Shown here: in pieces, positions 9,461-20,538 of the stretch
Layout: each line of letters begins with the position of its first letter
Numbering within the stretch: the first letter of the stretch is position 1
NCBI GenBank assembly: GCA_021413885.1
Contig: JAIOPM010000037.1
Location: 62,001-126,000, forward strand
Origin: Planctomycetota bacterium
GTDB taxonomy: Bacteria; Planctomycetota; UBA1135; GCA-002686595
Length of the DNA: 64,000 nucleotides
Reading direction: 5' to 3'
Notes under the pieces: generated by a model
What the model saw: only the letters and a program-made list of their open reading frames with translations
Database searches by the model: none
What the model was told of the DNA's origin: nothing
Made by a program: the position numbers and the translations under genes

Positions 9461-10491
9461 GCCGCGACCTCGTCGAGCAAGCGCTCCGCCGCGGCGACGA
9501 CGCGTTCGACGCCGATCTCGGTCATGCAGCGGTGATGGCCGAGCGGGCAGACGCGTTCGAGACACGGCGCGCATTCGAGGTCGTCGACGCGGACGATGCT
9601 CGCACGCTCGAGCGACGTCGCGGTGAGCTCGGGGAAGTTCGGCCCCATCACGCACACGCAGGGCACGTCGAACGCGGCGGCGTACCAACGCGGACCGGAA
9701 TCACCGACGAGCATCAGGCTCGACTCGGCGACCAACGCGCGCAGCGTCGCGAGGTCCCGCGGCGTCGAGGCGAGCGAGAGTGCGCCGGTGCGCGACGCCT
9801 TGGCGACCGCGTCCATCAACGGCTCTTCGCCCGGGCCGCCGCTGATCACCGCGGCGAGGCCGCGGCGTTCGCGCAGAGCATCGAGCGCCGCGGCGAAACG
9901 CTCGATCGGCCACAACTTCGCCGCGCCGAACGCCGCGCCCGGCGAGCAGACGACGAAACGCGCGCCGCGTTCGAGGCCGAGGCTCGCGAGCGTCGCGCGG
10001 ATGTGCGTGCGTGCTTCGGCGTCGACGTAGAGCCGCGGATGGAGCGACGGCACCGCGATCCCGAGCAAACCCGCGACGTCGCGCAGCAAGTGCGCGGTCG
10101 GGATCGGCACGCGCCGTCCGTCGCGGCTCGGAGGCACAACGGCGTGCGTCAGCAACATGCGACGACCGGAGAGCGCGCTGCCCGCGCGGATCGGCACGCC
10201 GGCGCGGAACGCGCGCCACGCGGCGCCGAAGGAGTTCGAGAGCAACAGAATCGCGTCGGGTTTCTCGCGGCGCAGGAACTCGAGTTCCGCGTGCGCGTCG
10301 TCGAGCGCGATCAGCGACGACTCGGCCACGATGCCCTCGACGACTTTCCCGAGCGGTCGACGCAACAAGACGCTGACGCGTTCGAATCGCGGATCCGCGA
10401 GCGCCGCGGCGAGCACCGGTGTCGCCATCACGAGATCGCCGACCCAGTTCGGCGCGCGGATCGCGAGGTGGCGCGGGCTCGCGGAGTTCAT
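9445..10491 (-). CDS. Glycosyltransferase family 9, WaaF-like heptosyltransferase
   Basis: Cytoplasmic-face transferase (348 residues) likely to add heptose to the LPS core using ADP-heptose. Hallmarks are the start IRAPNWVGDLVMATP, which is nearly the WaaF consensus, the acceptor-loop and donor motifs (CSPGAAFGAAKLWP; LVGDSGPRWYAAAFDVP) and the C-terminal CAPCLERVCPLGHHRCM cluster. The ATG overlaps the stop of the upstream LPS kinase gene by 4 bases, so the pair is coupled. ADP-heptose synthesis genes occur elsewhere in the window, which fits this function. Confidence 0.87.
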   Translation of the reverse strand: MNSASPRHLAIRAPNWVGDLVMATPVLAAALADPRFERVSVLLRRPLGKVVEGIVAESSLIALDDAHAELEFLRREKPDAILLLSNSFGAAWRAFRAGVPIRAGSALSGRRMLLTHAVVPPSRDGRRVPIPTAHLLRDVAGLLGIAVPSLHPRLYVDAEARTHIRATLASLGLERGARFVVCSPGAAFGAAKLWPIERFAAALDALRERRGLAAVISGGPGEEPLMDAVAKASRTGALSLASTPRDLATLRALVAESSLMLVGDSGPRWYAAAFDVPCVCVMGPNFPELTATSLERASIVRVDDLECAPCLERVCPLGHHRCMTEIGVERVVAAAERLLDEVAACAAR

Positions 10492-11393
10492 GCGCGTGAC
10501 GGCCGACCGCCGTCGGGATCAACGTGGCGCGGCGCGTGAGAGGCGAGGCGCGCGCGCTTCGACTCGATCGCGGCGAGCAGAGCTTCGAGGCCGAGGCTCG
10601 CGCCGCGCGCTTCGACGTAGTGCGCGACGAACTCGCGCCATTCGCGGTCGCCGACTGCGCTCGGCCGCGAATGCGCGAGAGCCGCAAGGTCCTTCACGAA
10701 CCAACGCTCGCGCGGTGCGCGTTCGCGACGAACGCGTCCGCAATCGAGCAACACGAACGACGAAGACGCGCGGCGCTCGCGCGGCAGCACGACGTGTTGG
10801 AAGTAGAGGTCGCGGTGGTAGAACCCGGCGCGGTGCAGTCGCGCGACGAGTTCCGCAAGTTCGACGAGCCACGCGCGTCGCCGCTCGCTCGACGCTTCCG
10901 CCAGCGCACTGCCCAAGTCCGCGTCGTGCGCGACGCGCTCCATCACCAACACCGAGCGCACGCCGACACCGAACGCGCGCGCATCGACATGCGCCGCGAT
11001 CGCCCGCGGCACCGGGAAGCCGGCGGCCGCGAGCTCGGCCAAGTTCTCCGCCTCGATCGTCGCCGGCGCGCGCACGCGACCGCGATGGAGCCGCTCGTGC
11101 CACCACTCGCGCGCGTCGATCCCGACGCTGCGCTTCACGACGAACGCGCCGTCGTCGGGGACGAAGAAGGTCTCGCGGCCGGGCACGCGGCGCAGAAAAG
11201 ACCGCGGACGCCGGTTCCAGAGCGCGTCGAACCACTCCCGAGCGCCGAACCCGTCGGGCGGCGCGGTCGGGAAGGTCGGGGCGGGAAGCGCGGCGAGACC
11301 GTCCCAATGCGTCCACGGCGCCTCGACCCGGCTGCTCGCGCGCTCGTCCGACCGCGGCGCGACGATCGGTGTCGAGCTCTTCACGGGCCCCAT
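10488..11393 (-). CDS. Lipopolysaccharide kinase (WaaP/InaA/Kdo kinase family)
   Basis: Small protein-kinase-fold enzyme (301 residues) that probably phosphorylates a sugar of the LPS core. The catalytic loop reads [10 protein letters not shown], typical for WaaP/InaA, and the metal-binding motif is LLDCGR in place of DFG. An ATP-lysine candidate sits in AFVVKRSVG and an alpha-C glutamate in [14 protein letters not shown] 11393 was chosen; an in-frame TTG at 11420 preceded by a G-rich stretch is an alternative. It is the first gene of the minus-strand glycosyltransferase cluster, diverging from glutamate dehydrogenase across about 225 bases. Confidence 0.82.
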   Translation of the reverse strand: MGPVKSSTPIVAPRSDERASSRVEAPWTHWDGLAALPAPTFPTAPPDGFGAREWFDALWNRRPRSFLRRVPGRETFFVPDDGAFVVKRSVGIDAREWWHERLHRGRVRAPATIEAENLAELAAAGFPVPRAIAAHVDARAFGVGVRSVLVMERVAHDADLGSALAEASSERRRAWLVELAELVARLHRAGFYHRDLYFQHVVLPRERRASSSFVLLDCGRVRRERAPRERWFVKDLAALAHSRPSAVGDREWREFVAHYVEARGASLGLEALLAAIESKRARLASHAPRHVDPDGGRPSRA

Positions 11394-11618
11394 CCCACCA
11401 GCCTCGCTCCCCCCCTGCAACCCGTGCGGAACCGCCTCGCGCGCGCTCGAAACCCCGGCGCCTCAAAATTCCCCGCGACGAAGCATTCCCCCCGCGCCCC
11501 TCGACGGATCCAATATTCGCCCCTCCGACGCGGACGGCCCCCGACGGGGCGGCGGCGAAGGGCCCTCGACCTCCCACACCCGAACAGCCGGCACCCCGCG
11601 CGGGATCCGGCGCCCCCC

Positions 11619-12905
<1,287 letters not shown>

Positions 12906-12925
12906 GTTCGAGCGGTGCGCGCAGC

Positions 12926-12959
12926 GACGCCGGCGCCTCGCGCGTCGGCGTCTTCGTTT
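12926..12959 (+). terminator. Candidate terminator after glutamate dehydrogenase
   Basis: Stem 12926-12936 pairs with 12942-12952 (11 positions, one mismatch) around a 5-base loop, followed by TTCGTTT. It begins 20 bases after the stop codon. The T-tract is interrupted, so strength is uncertain. Confidence 0.5.
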
Positions 12960-13000
12960 GCGGAGGCGGAGTCGCGTGCTCGGCGTCGACCGCAATCCGC

Positions 13001-13006
13001 TAGATT
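13001..13006 (+). promoter_or_regulatory. Candidate -10 box (TAGATT)
   Basis: TAGATT ends 6 bases before the GTG start at 13013, so any transcript starting from it would be leaderless. The same C-T-A-n-n-n-T pattern occurs before several other first genes. No -35 is visible. Confidence 0.3.
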
Positions 13007-13012
13007 GAACGC

Positions 13013-13798
13013 GTGAGTGCAGTGATCTCGGAACTCGTCGCGCGCGTCCGCGCGATCTACGCCGGTTGCGCGGCGTACCAGGACAGCGGCGTGGTGACGA
13101 CGGTCTTCCTCCGCGATCGACCGAAGCAGGTGAGCAGCACGGTGACCAAGCCGTTTCGGACCGCGTTCGTGCGGCCCGATCGCTTTCGGTTCGAGTTCGC
13201 GCAAGAAGGCGTCAGGCGTTGGAACGAGCAGCAGCGCCTGACGGTCGTCTGGAACGAGCTCGGCGTGCGCTCGAACTGGACGGTGAAGCCGGGCGTCGAG
13301 ACGCACGCGTCGATCGGCGCGCCGCTCGTCGCCGCGAACGGCGTTTCGGGCGGCTCGGCGCGCAACGTCGTCGGGCTGCTGCTCCCCGGCGTCGAAACCG
13401 GTGATCCGTTGGCGAACGCGGAACACGGCGAGCTCCTGCGCGCCGCGTCGGAGGACGGACGCGAGTGCCACGTGCTGCGCTACTCGCCGGACGTCGCGCA
13501 ACCGCCGCGCACGGTCTGGATCGACGCGCGCGAATTCCTGATCCGCCGCGTCGACGACACGCAGGTGTTCGACGCGGCGTGGTACGAGGCGCAACGCGCG
13601 CGACATGCAGAGCTGTTGAAGGGCGACCTCAGCGAAGAGCAACGCGCGATGCTCGAGCACATGCTCGCGCAGAGCCCCGGTTCGCAGCAGCCCTTCCGCA
13701 CCGAGACGACGACGCACTGCAAGCCGAGCCTGGACGCGCCGGACGCGAGCGTCTTCGCGACGCCGGCGGAATGGGCGACGGATACGAAGAGCGCGTGA
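13013..13798 (+). CDS. LolA/DUF2092-like protein of unknown role
   Basis: A 261-residue protein. The N-terminal half (YAGCAAYQDSGVV, then FRTAFVRPDRFRFEF) resembles the half-open beta-barrel proteins of the LolA/DUF2092 group, which bind lipid or lipoprotein in the periplasm. The resemblance is in pattern only, and no signal peptide is visible. It starts at GTG 13013 close to a possible -10 box. A later start would remove the conserved region. The C-terminal third is charged and lower in complexity. It converges with the AlkD-like gene, 13 bases apart. Function unknown. Confidence 0.55.
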   Translation: MSAVISELVARVRAIYAGCAAYQDSGVVTTVFLRDRPKQVSSTVTKPFRTAFVRPDRFRFEFAQEGVRRWNEQQRLTVVWNELGVRSNWTVKPGVETHASIGAPLVAANGVSGGSARNVVGLLLPGVETGDPLANAEHGELLRAASEDGRECHVLRYSPDVAQPPRTVWIDAREFLIRRVDDTQVFDAAWYEAQRARHAELLKGDLSEEQRAMLEHMLAQSPGSQQPFRTETTTHCKPSLDAPDASVFATPAEWATDTKSA

Positions 13799-13811
13799 CT
13801 TCGAGCGTCGC

Positions 13812-14627
13812 TCAGCGCGACTTCGGCGTGAGCGTGCGCAGCGCGCGGCGCACGATGTAGACCGTCGCGGGCGACTTGGAGCGCTTCGTCCAACGCGCGC
13901 ACATGGCGCGCGACCACTCGGGCCGAGTCTTCGACGCGTCGTTGAGCCAATTCGCGACCGCGTTCTGCACGTAGCGACTCGGGTCGGCGCGCACCGGATC
14001 GAGCAAAGGCTCGGCGAGTTCGGGCTCGAGCTTCAAACGCTCGATGTGCGCCGTCCACACGCCGCGCGGCCGCGTCGCCTCGATCGCGGTGCGCCGCACG
14101 TTCGCATCGGCGTCGCGCACCCATGGGGCGAGCAGCGCGAGCCCGCGTTCGAGTTCGCGCGCGACGTGCGGCCGCAACGCGAACCACGCGAGCTCGCGCA
14201 CACCCGAATGCGGATCGGCGGCGAAGCGTTGCGTGCGCTCGACGCGCTCCGCGAGATCGAGGTGGGGCTCGTCGGCGAGCCAACTCGCCGCGAACTCGCG
14301 CGCGACGTCGCTGCGGTGGCTCGCGAGGCGTTCGAAGTGCTTCGTCCTCGCGGGCGACGCGCCCGCGACTTCGCGGAGCGCGCGCCCCGCGCCGGAGACG
14401 CGCTGCATCACGCCGAGCTCGGAATACGGCGCGAAACGGCGCGCGAGTTCCTTGCCGTCGAGGCCGAGTTCGTCGCCGACGTGGAGCACGAGCGCCCGCG
14501 TCGAGAGCGCCAACCACTCGACCAAGTTCTTGGTCTCGAGCTCGCCGCGTTCGAGCGCGCGCTTGACGCCGCTCGGCACCTCGCGCACGGTGCGCGCGGG
14601 CTTGCGCTCGGCGAGCGAACGCTTCAT
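13812..14627 (-). CDS. AlkD-like DNA alkylation repair HEAT-repeat protein
   Basis: All-helical protein (271 residues) of the AlkC/AlkD type, monofunctional glycosylases built of HEAT-like repeats that remove alkylated bases. Helices such as HFERLASHRSDVAREFAASW and PSRYVQNAVANWLNDASK match the family, the latter near the conserved VQNSVANWLND-type motif of related DNA alkylation repair proteins. The ATG overlaps the stop of the TauE-like gene (ATGA). It is the last gene of a five-gene minus operon otherwise devoted to heptose chemistry, so its placement may be incidental. Confidence 0.7.
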   Translation of the reverse strand: MKRSLAERKPARTVREVPSGVKRALERGELETKNLVEWLALSTRALVLHVGDELGLDGKELARRFAPYSELGVMQRVSGAGRALREVAGASPARTKHFERLASHRSDVAREFAASWLADEPHLDLAERVERTQRFAADPHSGVRELAWFALRPHVARELERGLALLAPWVRDADANVRRTAIEATRPRGVWTAHIERLKLEPELAEPLLDPVRADPSRYVQNAVANWLNDASKTRPEWSRAMCARWTKRSKSPATVYIVRRALRTLTPKSR

Positions 14628-15436
14628 CGCGCCGCGCGCGACTTCCACGCGTCCCACGCGAAGCGCCCCGCGATCCCGACCAACGTCACGGCGAGCAACA
14701 TGCGCGCGATCTCGTCCCAACCGGAACGGTGCACCGCGACGACGCCCGCGACGCCCGCGAGCAAGCCGACGAACCCGAGCGACGTCGCCGCGCCGCGCTC
14801 GATCTTGCCCTCGCGCCAATACATCCACGCGAGTTGCGCGCTGGTCACCGTCGACATCGCGGTGCTGCACGCGCGCGCGGTCAGGTAGTCGACGTCGGCG
14901 AGGCCGAGGTAGAGCGCCGGGACGACGATCAAGCCTCCGCCGATGCCGAAGAGCGGCGAGACGAAACCGCCGACGAAGCCGAAGAGCACGACCAGCGCCA
15001 TCTCGCCTGGCCCCAAGTTCAACGCGAGCACACCGCGCGCGAAGCCCGGGTTCGCCGGCGTCGCGAACACCTTGAGGCCGACGCCGATCAGCAGGATCAC
15101 GAACAGGATGCGCAGCGTGTTCCCCGCCAAGCGATCGACCAACACCTTGCCGAGCCGCGCGCCGAAGAATGCGCCGAGGCAGAGCAGCGCGACGATCAAC
15201 AGATCGAGCGCCGAATCCGCGCGCATCGCTTCCGCGACCGTGCCCGCCAACGTCATCGCCATCACGATCGGCAACGACGTCGCGATCGCGGTCTTGAGCG
15301 GGGCGCCGAGCAGGAAGTGCAGGATCGGAACCGCGTAGAGACCGCCGCCGATCCCGCAGACGGTGCTGACGAACGCCGCGCCGAACCAGAGCAGCAGGAC
15401 GGCCGGCGACGCGCGACGGGCGGAGTTCGCGTCCAT
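14624..15436 (-). CDS. Sulfite exporter TauE/SafE family membrane protein
   Basis: Eight-segment inner-membrane protein (270 residues) of the TauE/SafE (DUF81) family, proposed anion or organosulfonate transporters. Two homologous halves each carry the characteristic glycine motif: GIGGGLYAVPIL near residue 30 and FGIGGGLIVVPALYLG near residue 170. The start ATG shares its A with the stop of the HldE-like nucleotidyltransferase gene (TGATG). A GTG directly before it is also possible. The substrate is unknown; nothing nearby indicates sulfonate metabolism except a ComB-like phosphatase 36 kb away. Confidence 0.85.
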   Translation of the reverse strand: MDANSARRASPAVLLLWFGAAFVSTVCGIGGGLYAVPILHFLLGAPLKTAIATSLPIVMAMTLAGTVAEAMRADSALDLLIVALLCLGAFFGARLGKVLVDRLAGNTLRILFVILLIGVGLKVFATPANPGFARGVLALNLGPGEMALVVLFGFVGGFVSPLFGIGGGLIVVPALYLGLADVDYLTARACSTAMSTVTSAQLAWMYWREGKIERGAATSLGFVGLLAGVAGVVAVHRSGWDEIARMLLAVTLVGIAGRFAWDAWKSRAAR

Positions 15437-15918
15437 CACGTCTCGCCGCGCGCGCGGCGCAGGAGTTCGCTCGAGCTGTGGTCCTTCGCGTCGCCGCAGA
15501 TCGCGATCTCGATCCTGAGCTCGCGATCGATCGCAGCTTCGGGCACTGAGTCGATCGTGTAGTCGCTGCCCTTCGCGTGGACGTCGGGACGGAGCACTCG
15601 CAGCGTCGCCTCGAGCGTACGCTCGCCGAAACTGGTCACGTAGTCGACGCAGCGCAGCGCGGCGACGAGCTCGGCGCGTTCCGCGAGACTCGCGAGCGGA
15701 CGACTCGGTCCCTTGAGCTCGCGCACGCTCGCGTCGGTGTTGAGCGCGACGACCAAGACGTCGCCGCGGCTCTTCGCGTCCTCGAGGTAACGCACGTGGC
15801 CGACGTGGACGAGATCGAAGCAGCCGTTGGCGAGCACGATGCGACGCGCGCCGTTCGCACGCAGACGCGCGAGCTCCAGCGCCAACTCCGCGCGGTCCCG
15901 CAACGCGGCGCCGCTCAC
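15436..15918 (-). CDS. D-glycero-beta-D-manno-heptose 1-phosphate adenylyltransferase (HldE C-terminal type)
   Basis: Stand-alone nucleotidyltransferase (160 residues) expected to form ADP-heptose from heptose-1-phosphate and ATP. The family motif [20 protein letters not shown] is followed by the ATP-contacting region [18 protein letters not shown], corresponding to the RfaE domain II. It starts at GTG 15918, overlapping the stop of the upstream kinase gene by 4 bases. The two activities are usually fused in one HldE protein; here they are separate but coupled. A fused copy also exists at 20539-22011. Confidence 0.83.
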   Translation of the reverse strand: MSGAALRDRAELALELARLRANGARRIVLANGCFDLVHVGHVRYLEDAKSRGDVLVVALNTDASVRELKGPSRPLASLAERAELVAALRCVDYVTSFGERTLEATLRVLRPDVHAKGSDYTIDSVPEAAIDRELRIEIAICGDAKDHSSSELLRRARGET

Positions 15919-16946
15919 AGCGGCTCGACCCCGAAGAGCCGCACCGGGCTCGGCGAAACGGCGAGCGCCGCGCGCAACTCTTCGCGCGAGCACACCGCGC
16001 AACCGCTCGCCATCACGACGACGCCCGACGCCGCGTTCGCGAGCCGCATCGCGGCCGCCGCGGACTCGCCCGACGCGAGCGCGAGCGCGAACACCGCCGC
16101 CGCCGTGTCGCCGGCGCCGGTCGGATCGGTGACGTTGCCGCCGCCGCTCGCGTCGACGCTCGCGCCTTCCTCGGGCAAGCCTTCGCCGAAGAGCGCCATG
16201 CCGAGATTGCCGCGCGTGACGAGCAGCCAACGCATCGGCACGCGGGCGAGCAACTCGCGCGCGCTCGCGGCGAGCACGCGCACATCGGCGAGCTCGTCGG
16301 TCTCGCGCCGCGTGAAGCGCGCGACCTCGCCGACGTTCGGCGTCAGCGCCGTCAACGCGCCGAAACCGTCGAGCGTCGCGCGCGGATCGAGCACGACGAC
16401 CTTGCCGAGCCGCGCGTACTCGCCCGCGACGCGCGCGAGCTCGACGTCGATCGAACCGTACTCGTAGTCGGAGAGCACCAACGCGTCGAAATCGTTCGCG
16501 CGCGAGAGCAAGCGTTCGCACACACCGGCGCGGACCTCGCGCGGCGCGGGCGCCGCCGGCTCGCGATCGATGCGCAGGACCTGTTGCAGGTTGCGGCGCG
16601 GCTCGGCGGCGACGATGCGCGTCTTGGTCGGCGTCAGCCAACCGGCGACCGACACGAGACCGCTCGCGTCGATCGCGTCGTTCTCGAGCAGCTCGACGAG
16701 CTCCCTCCCGCGCCCGTCGCGCCCGACCACGCCGAAGATCGACGTCGGTGCGCCGAGCGACTTCAAGTTGCGCGCGACGTTCGCCGCGCCGCCGGCGCCG
16801 ACGTATTCGTTCGCGTGGCGCAACACCATCACCGGTGCTTCGCGCGAGAGCGACCGCGGTTCGCACACGACGTAGTGATCGGCGATCGAGTCGCCGACGA
16901 CCGCGACGCGCAAGTTCGAGAAGTCCGGGAGCCCGTGGAACGACAT
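15915..16946 (-). CDS. Sugar kinase of the HldE N-terminal (RfaE domain I) type
   Basis: PfkB/ribokinase-fold kinase (343 residues), likely for D-glycero-D-manno-heptose 7-phosphate. The N-terminal motif [19 protein letters not shown], the [16 protein letters not shown] sugar-binding signature and the catalytic [20 protein letters not shown] motif are all present. It is more diverged from the fused HldE at 20539-22011 than I would expect of a recent duplicate. It starts 7 bases after the radical SAM gene and overlaps the nucleotidyltransferase gene, so the two form a split HldE. A different but related sugar phosphate is possible. Confidence 0.8.
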   Translation of the reverse strand: MSFHGLPDFSNLRVAVVGDSIADHYVVCEPRSLSREAPVMVLRHANEYVGAGGAANVARNLKSLGAPTSIFGVVGRDGRGRELVELLENDAIDASGLVSVAGWLTPTKTRIVAAEPRRNLQQVLRIDREPAAPAPREVRAGVCERLLSRANDFDALVLSDYEYGSIDVELARVAGEYARLGKVVVLDPRATLDGFGALTALTPNVGEVARFTRRETDELADVRVLAASARELLARVPMRWLLVTRGNLGMALFGEGLPEEGASVDASGGGNVTDPTGAGDTAAAVFALALASGESAAAAMRLANAASGVVVMASGCAVCSREELRAALAVSPSPVRLFGVEPL

Positions 16947-16953
16947 CGCGCGC

Positions 16954-18633
16954 TCAGCAGACTTCGTCGGCCGCCGCGGCGAGCGCGAGGTCGCGCAAGC
17001 GATCAGGGATCGGCTTCGCGGCCGCGGTGTTCCACTCGATGCCCTGTTCCTCGGCGAGGTAGAAGTCCGAGCGCACGCCCATGAACGCGTTGTAGCGGAT
17101 CGAGTAGTGGAGCTCGGCGGCGCGCGACGCTTCGAGCGCGAGCTCGCGATCGACGTCGCGCACGGTCGGCTTGAACGCGGCCCATTCGGTCTCGTCCATC
17201 GCCAAGACCTGCTCGACCCACGGCCGATAACGCGCCGAAGCCGGCGCGGCACGGAAGCGATCCATGCGGCTCGTGACGAACCACGGCATGCAGGTCGCGA
17301 GCTTGTCGATGAAGAGGTTCTCTTCGCTCCCGAAGTCGAGGCAACTCGACTCGGTGAAGTCGGTGAGCTTCAGTTCCTGCTCGGGCCGGATGTAGCCGCC
17401 CTGCAACGCGAGGCGATGACTCTCGGTCCCGGGGAACGGGAAGAAGAGCGACGTGCGAAAACGTCCGATCCCCGACTTCGCGAGCAAATCGACCGTTTGC
17501 CAGCGTTCCTCGTGCGTCTCGTAGGGCAGGCCGACCATCAGGAAACCCGACGTGTGCAGGCCGTTCTTCTCGGCGGCTTCGACGGTCTTGAGGATGTCGG
17601 TGTCGGTCATGAAGCGCTGGAGCACTTCCTTGCGGACACGCGGCGAACCGGACTCGATGCCGAGCTTCAGGATCTTGCAGCCCGCTTCGCCCAGCGCCTT
17701 CGCGACGCGCGGATCGAGACGCTTGACGTGACTGTTGACGACGAACGGCACGTCGATCTTCGCTTCGCGGTACGCGTCGGCGATCGCGATCGCGTGCGGC
17801 GCGCTCTGCGTGAAGAGGTCGTCGTCGAAGATGAACGTGCCGATGCCGCGGTAGCGCGCGAGCACCCACTGGATCTCCTCGACCAACTTCGCGGGCGGGC
17901 GATAGCGGAAGAACCCGAGGTCGGGCACCGGGCGCTCGAGCTCGTCGTGGTAGCGATCGACGATCTTGTGGTTGAGGCAATACGTGCAGCGGTACGGACA
18001 ACCGCGCGACGAGAGCAGGCCGAACCAACCGTGCTTCTGGTCGGTGATGCGTTGCACGTCGAAGAGCTCGTAGTCGGGGATCGGCAGCTCCGCGAGATTC
18101 GGGAACTCGCCGACCTTGTTGTGGATCCAACGGTCGCTCGCGACCGGCGCGACTTCGCGTTCGGGTCGAGCGCCGTCCTTCCACGAGAGAAAATTGGGGA
18201 CGTCGCTCGGACGTTCGCCGCGCTCGATGCGCTCGATCAGCGCGAGCAACGCGTCCTCGCACTCGCCGACGCCGACGTGATCCCACACGCCTTCGGCCAT
18301 CGTCTCTTCCGGCACCATCGTCGGGTGCACGCCGCCGACGACGAGCGGCGGGAGCTCGCGCCCTTCCTCCGCCGCGCGACGGCGCAGGAAGCGCGCGATC
18401 TCCACCGCGGCGCGGTACTGCTGCGTCAAACAGGAGAAGCCGATCGCTCCCGGCCCCCACTCGACGATTTCGCGCCAGAGGTCCTCGTGCGTCGGCACCG
18501 GCGGCAGGTTCTCGTTCAGGTTGACGAGCCGCGTCTCGTGGCCCGCCTGCTTCAGCACCGCCGACAGCGACGCGAGTCCGTGATTGAACCCCATCTGCGT
18601 GTAGAGGTTCGGGTAGACGAAGAGGACGCGCAT
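16954..18633 (-). CDS. B12-binding-domain radical SAM protein
   Basis: Radical SAM enzyme (559 residues) with an N-terminal cobalamin-binding-like domain (MRVLFVYPNLYTQMGFNHGL; GGVHPTMVPEE) and the iron-sulfur motif CPYRCTYCLN (CxxxCxxC) near residue 200. A C-terminal helical domain of about 170 residues follows. The architecture is that of the BchE/HpnJ/methyltransferase class. The reaction is unknown, but such enzymes often modify lipids or sugars. It heads the operon containing the split HldE. ATG 18633 was chosen because it starts the conserved N-terminus. A TATTCT box lies 10 bases upstream. Confidence 0.85.
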   Translation of the reverse strand: MRVLFVYPNLYTQMGFNHGLASLSAVLKQAGHETRLVNLNENLPPVPTHEDLWREIVEWGPGAIGFSCLTQQYRAAVEIARFLRRRAAEEGRELPPLVVGGVHPTMVPEETMAEGVWDHVGVGECEDALLALIERIERGERPSDVPNFLSWKDGARPEREVAPVASDRWIHNKVGEFPNLAELPIPDYELFDVQRITDQKHGWFGLLSSRGCPYRCTYCLNHKIVDRYHDELERPVPDLGFFRYRPPAKLVEEIQWVLARYRGIGTFIFDDDLFTQSAPHAIAIADAYREAKIDVPFVVNSHVKRLDPRVAKALGEAGCKILKLGIESGSPRVRKEVLQRFMTDTDILKTVEAAEKNGLHTSGFLMVGLPYETHEERWQTVDLLAKSGIGRFRTSLFFPFPGTESHRLALQGGYIRPEQELKLTDFTESSCLDFGSEENLFIDKLATCMPWFVTSRMDRFRAAPASARYRPWVEQVLAMDETEWAAFKPTVRDVDRELALEASRAAELHYSIRYNAFMGVRSDFYLAEEQGIEWNTAAAKPIPDRLRDLALAAAADEVC

Positions 18634-18643
18634 CGAGGAACGC

Positions 18644-18649
18644 AGAATA
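18644..18649 (-). promoter_or_regulatory. Candidate -10 box (TATTCT)
   Basis: TATTCT on the minus strand ends 10 bases before the radical SAM ATG. A transcript from it would have a leader of only a few bases. The -35 region shows no recognisable match. Confidence 0.3.
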
Positions 18650-18809
18650 GCCGAGCGGGTCACGGTGCAGAAGTCGACGCGCTCGCACCGCCTACGCGCG
18701 ACGAAAACCCGCCTCGGGTGGCCCGTTTCGCCGGGTGTCGGCATCCTAGGGACACCGTCCGAGCGTGGTTCGACCGCGACGACGGCCACTTCCCCACCTC
18801 GAGGACTCC

Positions 18810-20528
18810 ATGACCCGCAACTCGCAGTTCATCGCCGCTCTGACCGTCGTCTCGTCGCTCGCAACCGCTCGTGTGAACGCGCAAGCGCCGACCGAGCTCG
18901 CGAGCCAGAGCTCCGCCGGCCTCCAGGGCGACACCGCGACCTCGGCCCAACTCGGCATCAGCCTTTCCGACGACGGACGCTTCGTCGCCTTCGCGAGCGC
19001 GGCGACCACGCTCGACCCCGGCGACGTCAACGGCATGATCGACGTCTTCGTGCGCGATCGGCTGCTCGGCACCACGGAGCTCGTCAGCGTCTCCACCGGC
19101 GGAACCCAGGGCGACGCTGCGAGCACGAATCCGAGCCTCAGCGACGACGGACGCTTCGTCGCGTTCGACTCGGGCGCCGCCAATCTCGTCGCGGGTGACA
19201 CCAACGGCTTCGCCGACGTGTTCGTCCGCGATCGCCTGAACGGAACGACGGTGCGGATCTCGGTGCCGCAGGCGGGCGGCGAGGGCAACGGCTTCAGCTC
19301 CGTGCCGTCGATCTCGGGCGACGGACGCTTCGTGTCGTTCGTCAGCGCCGCGACGAATCTCGTCGCGGGCGACACCAACGCGAATCCGGACATCTTCGTC
19401 AGCGAGCTCGCGACCGGCGTGATCGTCCGCGCGAGCGTGGGCTCCGGCGGTCTCCAAGGCAATTCCGACAGCTACCAGTCCGCGCTTTCCGACGACGGCT
19501 CGACGATCGCGTTCGTCTCTCGCTCCAGCAACCTCTGCGCGAACGACGTCAACGCCACGTTCGACGTCTTCCTCCGCGACCTCGTCGCCGGCACCACGAC
19601 GTTGGCGAGTCCGGCACCTGGCGGAGGAACGCCGAGCAGCGGGGCGGGCGGCAGCCTCGCGTTCTCCGGCGACGGCCAGTTCGTCGCGTTCACCAGCGGC
19701 TCGAGCGACCTCGGCATCCCGCAGTTCACCAACGAGATCTTCGTGTTCGAGCGCGCGACCGGGACCCTCTCGATCGCGTCGAAGAGCTACATGGGCGTCA
19801 ACTCGGGCGGCGGCTTCACGCGCATGGCCGTGTCGGACGACGGACGCATGCTCGTGTTCTCGACCAACTCCCAGAAGCTCGTCAACCTCGACTTCGGTCC
19901 CAACGACGACGTGTTCCTCGTCGATCGCGCGAACGGCGAAGTCACCCGAGCTTCGATGAGCGTGATCGGCACCGGCGGCACCGGCGCGTCGGTGTATCCG
20001 ACGATTTCCGGTGACGGACGGTGGATCGCGTTCTCGAGCTACGCCTACGACATGGTCAACGCCGACGGCAACGGCGTGCAGGACGTGTTCGTCCACGACC
20101 GCACGCAGACGCAGCCGGTCGCGTTCTGCGCGGGCAAGGTCAGCGGCCAGGGTTGCCATCCGATCATCGCGTCGAACGGTTTGCCGTCGCTGTCGCAGGC
20201 GAGCGGTTTCACGATCGAAGGCCTCTCGATCAAGCGCAACGTGCCCGGGCTCCTGTTCTACGGCTCGACGCCGAGCAAGGCGCCGTTCATGGGCGGCACG
20301 TTGTGCGTCACGCCGCCGCTCAAGCGCTGCAACGTGCTCTTCGCCGGCGGTTCGACCAACTGCACCGGACACTTCACGCTCGACTTCAACGCGTGGATCG
20401 CGGGCGGACATGCGCCCTCGGTCGCTGCGGGCGACGTCGTCTACGCGCAGTACTGGTACCGCGACTCGCTGAGCGCGCCGTTCTTCGTCGGCTTCACCGA
20501 CGCGCTGCGCTTCGTCGTCTATCCGTAG
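18810..20528 (+). CDS. Secreted seven-repeat propeller protein with four-cysteine C-terminal module
   Basis: Exported protein of 572 residues, paralogous to 5384-6661. A signal peptide (about 1-25, ending VNA/QA) is followed by seven PD40-like repeats (for example LSDDGRFVAFASAATTL, AGDTNGFADVFVRDRLNGTT). From about residue 439 a separate module of about 134 residues begins with FCAGKVSGQGCHP. It holds four cysteines and ends at the C-terminus in beta-strand-like sequence. The same module closes the FG-GAP protein at 39859-42024, suggesting a shared surface-targeting or processing role. The start is ATG 18810 behind GAGGA. No catalytic residues are recognised. Confidence 0.8.
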   Translation: MTRNSQFIAALTVVSSLATARVNAQAPTELASQSSAGLQGDTATSAQLGISLSDDGRFVAFASAATTLDPGDVNGMIDVFVRDRLLGTTELVSVSTGGTQGDAASTNPSLSDDGRFVAFDSGAANLVAGDTNGFADVFVRDRLNGTTVRISVPQAGGEGNGFSSVPSISGDGRFVSFVSAATNLVAGDTNANPDIFVSELATGVIVRASVGSGGLQGNSDSYQSALSDDGSTIAFVSRSSNLCANDVNATFDVFLRDLVAGTTTLASPAPGGGTPSSGAGGSLAFSGDGQFVAFTSGSSDLGIPQFTNEIFVFERATGTLSIASKSYMGVNSGGGFTRMAVSDDGRMLVFSTNSQKLVNLDFGPNDDVFLVDRANGEVTRASMSVIGTGGTGASVYPTISGDGRWIAFSSYAYDMVNADGNGVQDVFVHDRTQTQPVAFCAGKVSGQGCHPIIASNGLPSLSQASGFTIEGLSIKRNVPGLLFYGSTPSKAPFMGGTLCVTPPLKRCNVLFAGGSTNCTGHFTLDFNAWIAGGHAPSVAAGDVVYAQYWYRDSLSAPFFVGFTDALRFVVYP

Positions 20529-20538
20529 CGCGCGAAGG

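Noticed and set aside
15436-16946. The split HldE pair as one frameshifted gene.
   Set aside because: The kinase ends in its own stop and the transferase starts with a GTG at a neat 4-base overlap; both domains are complete, and separate RfaE1/RfaE2 genes are known in other bacteria.
18734-18757. A GGTGTC/GACACC inverted repeat before the second propeller gene, as an operator.
   Set aside because: Six-base arms with an 11-base gap are common by chance in GC-rich DNA, and no second copy or regulator gene is nearby.
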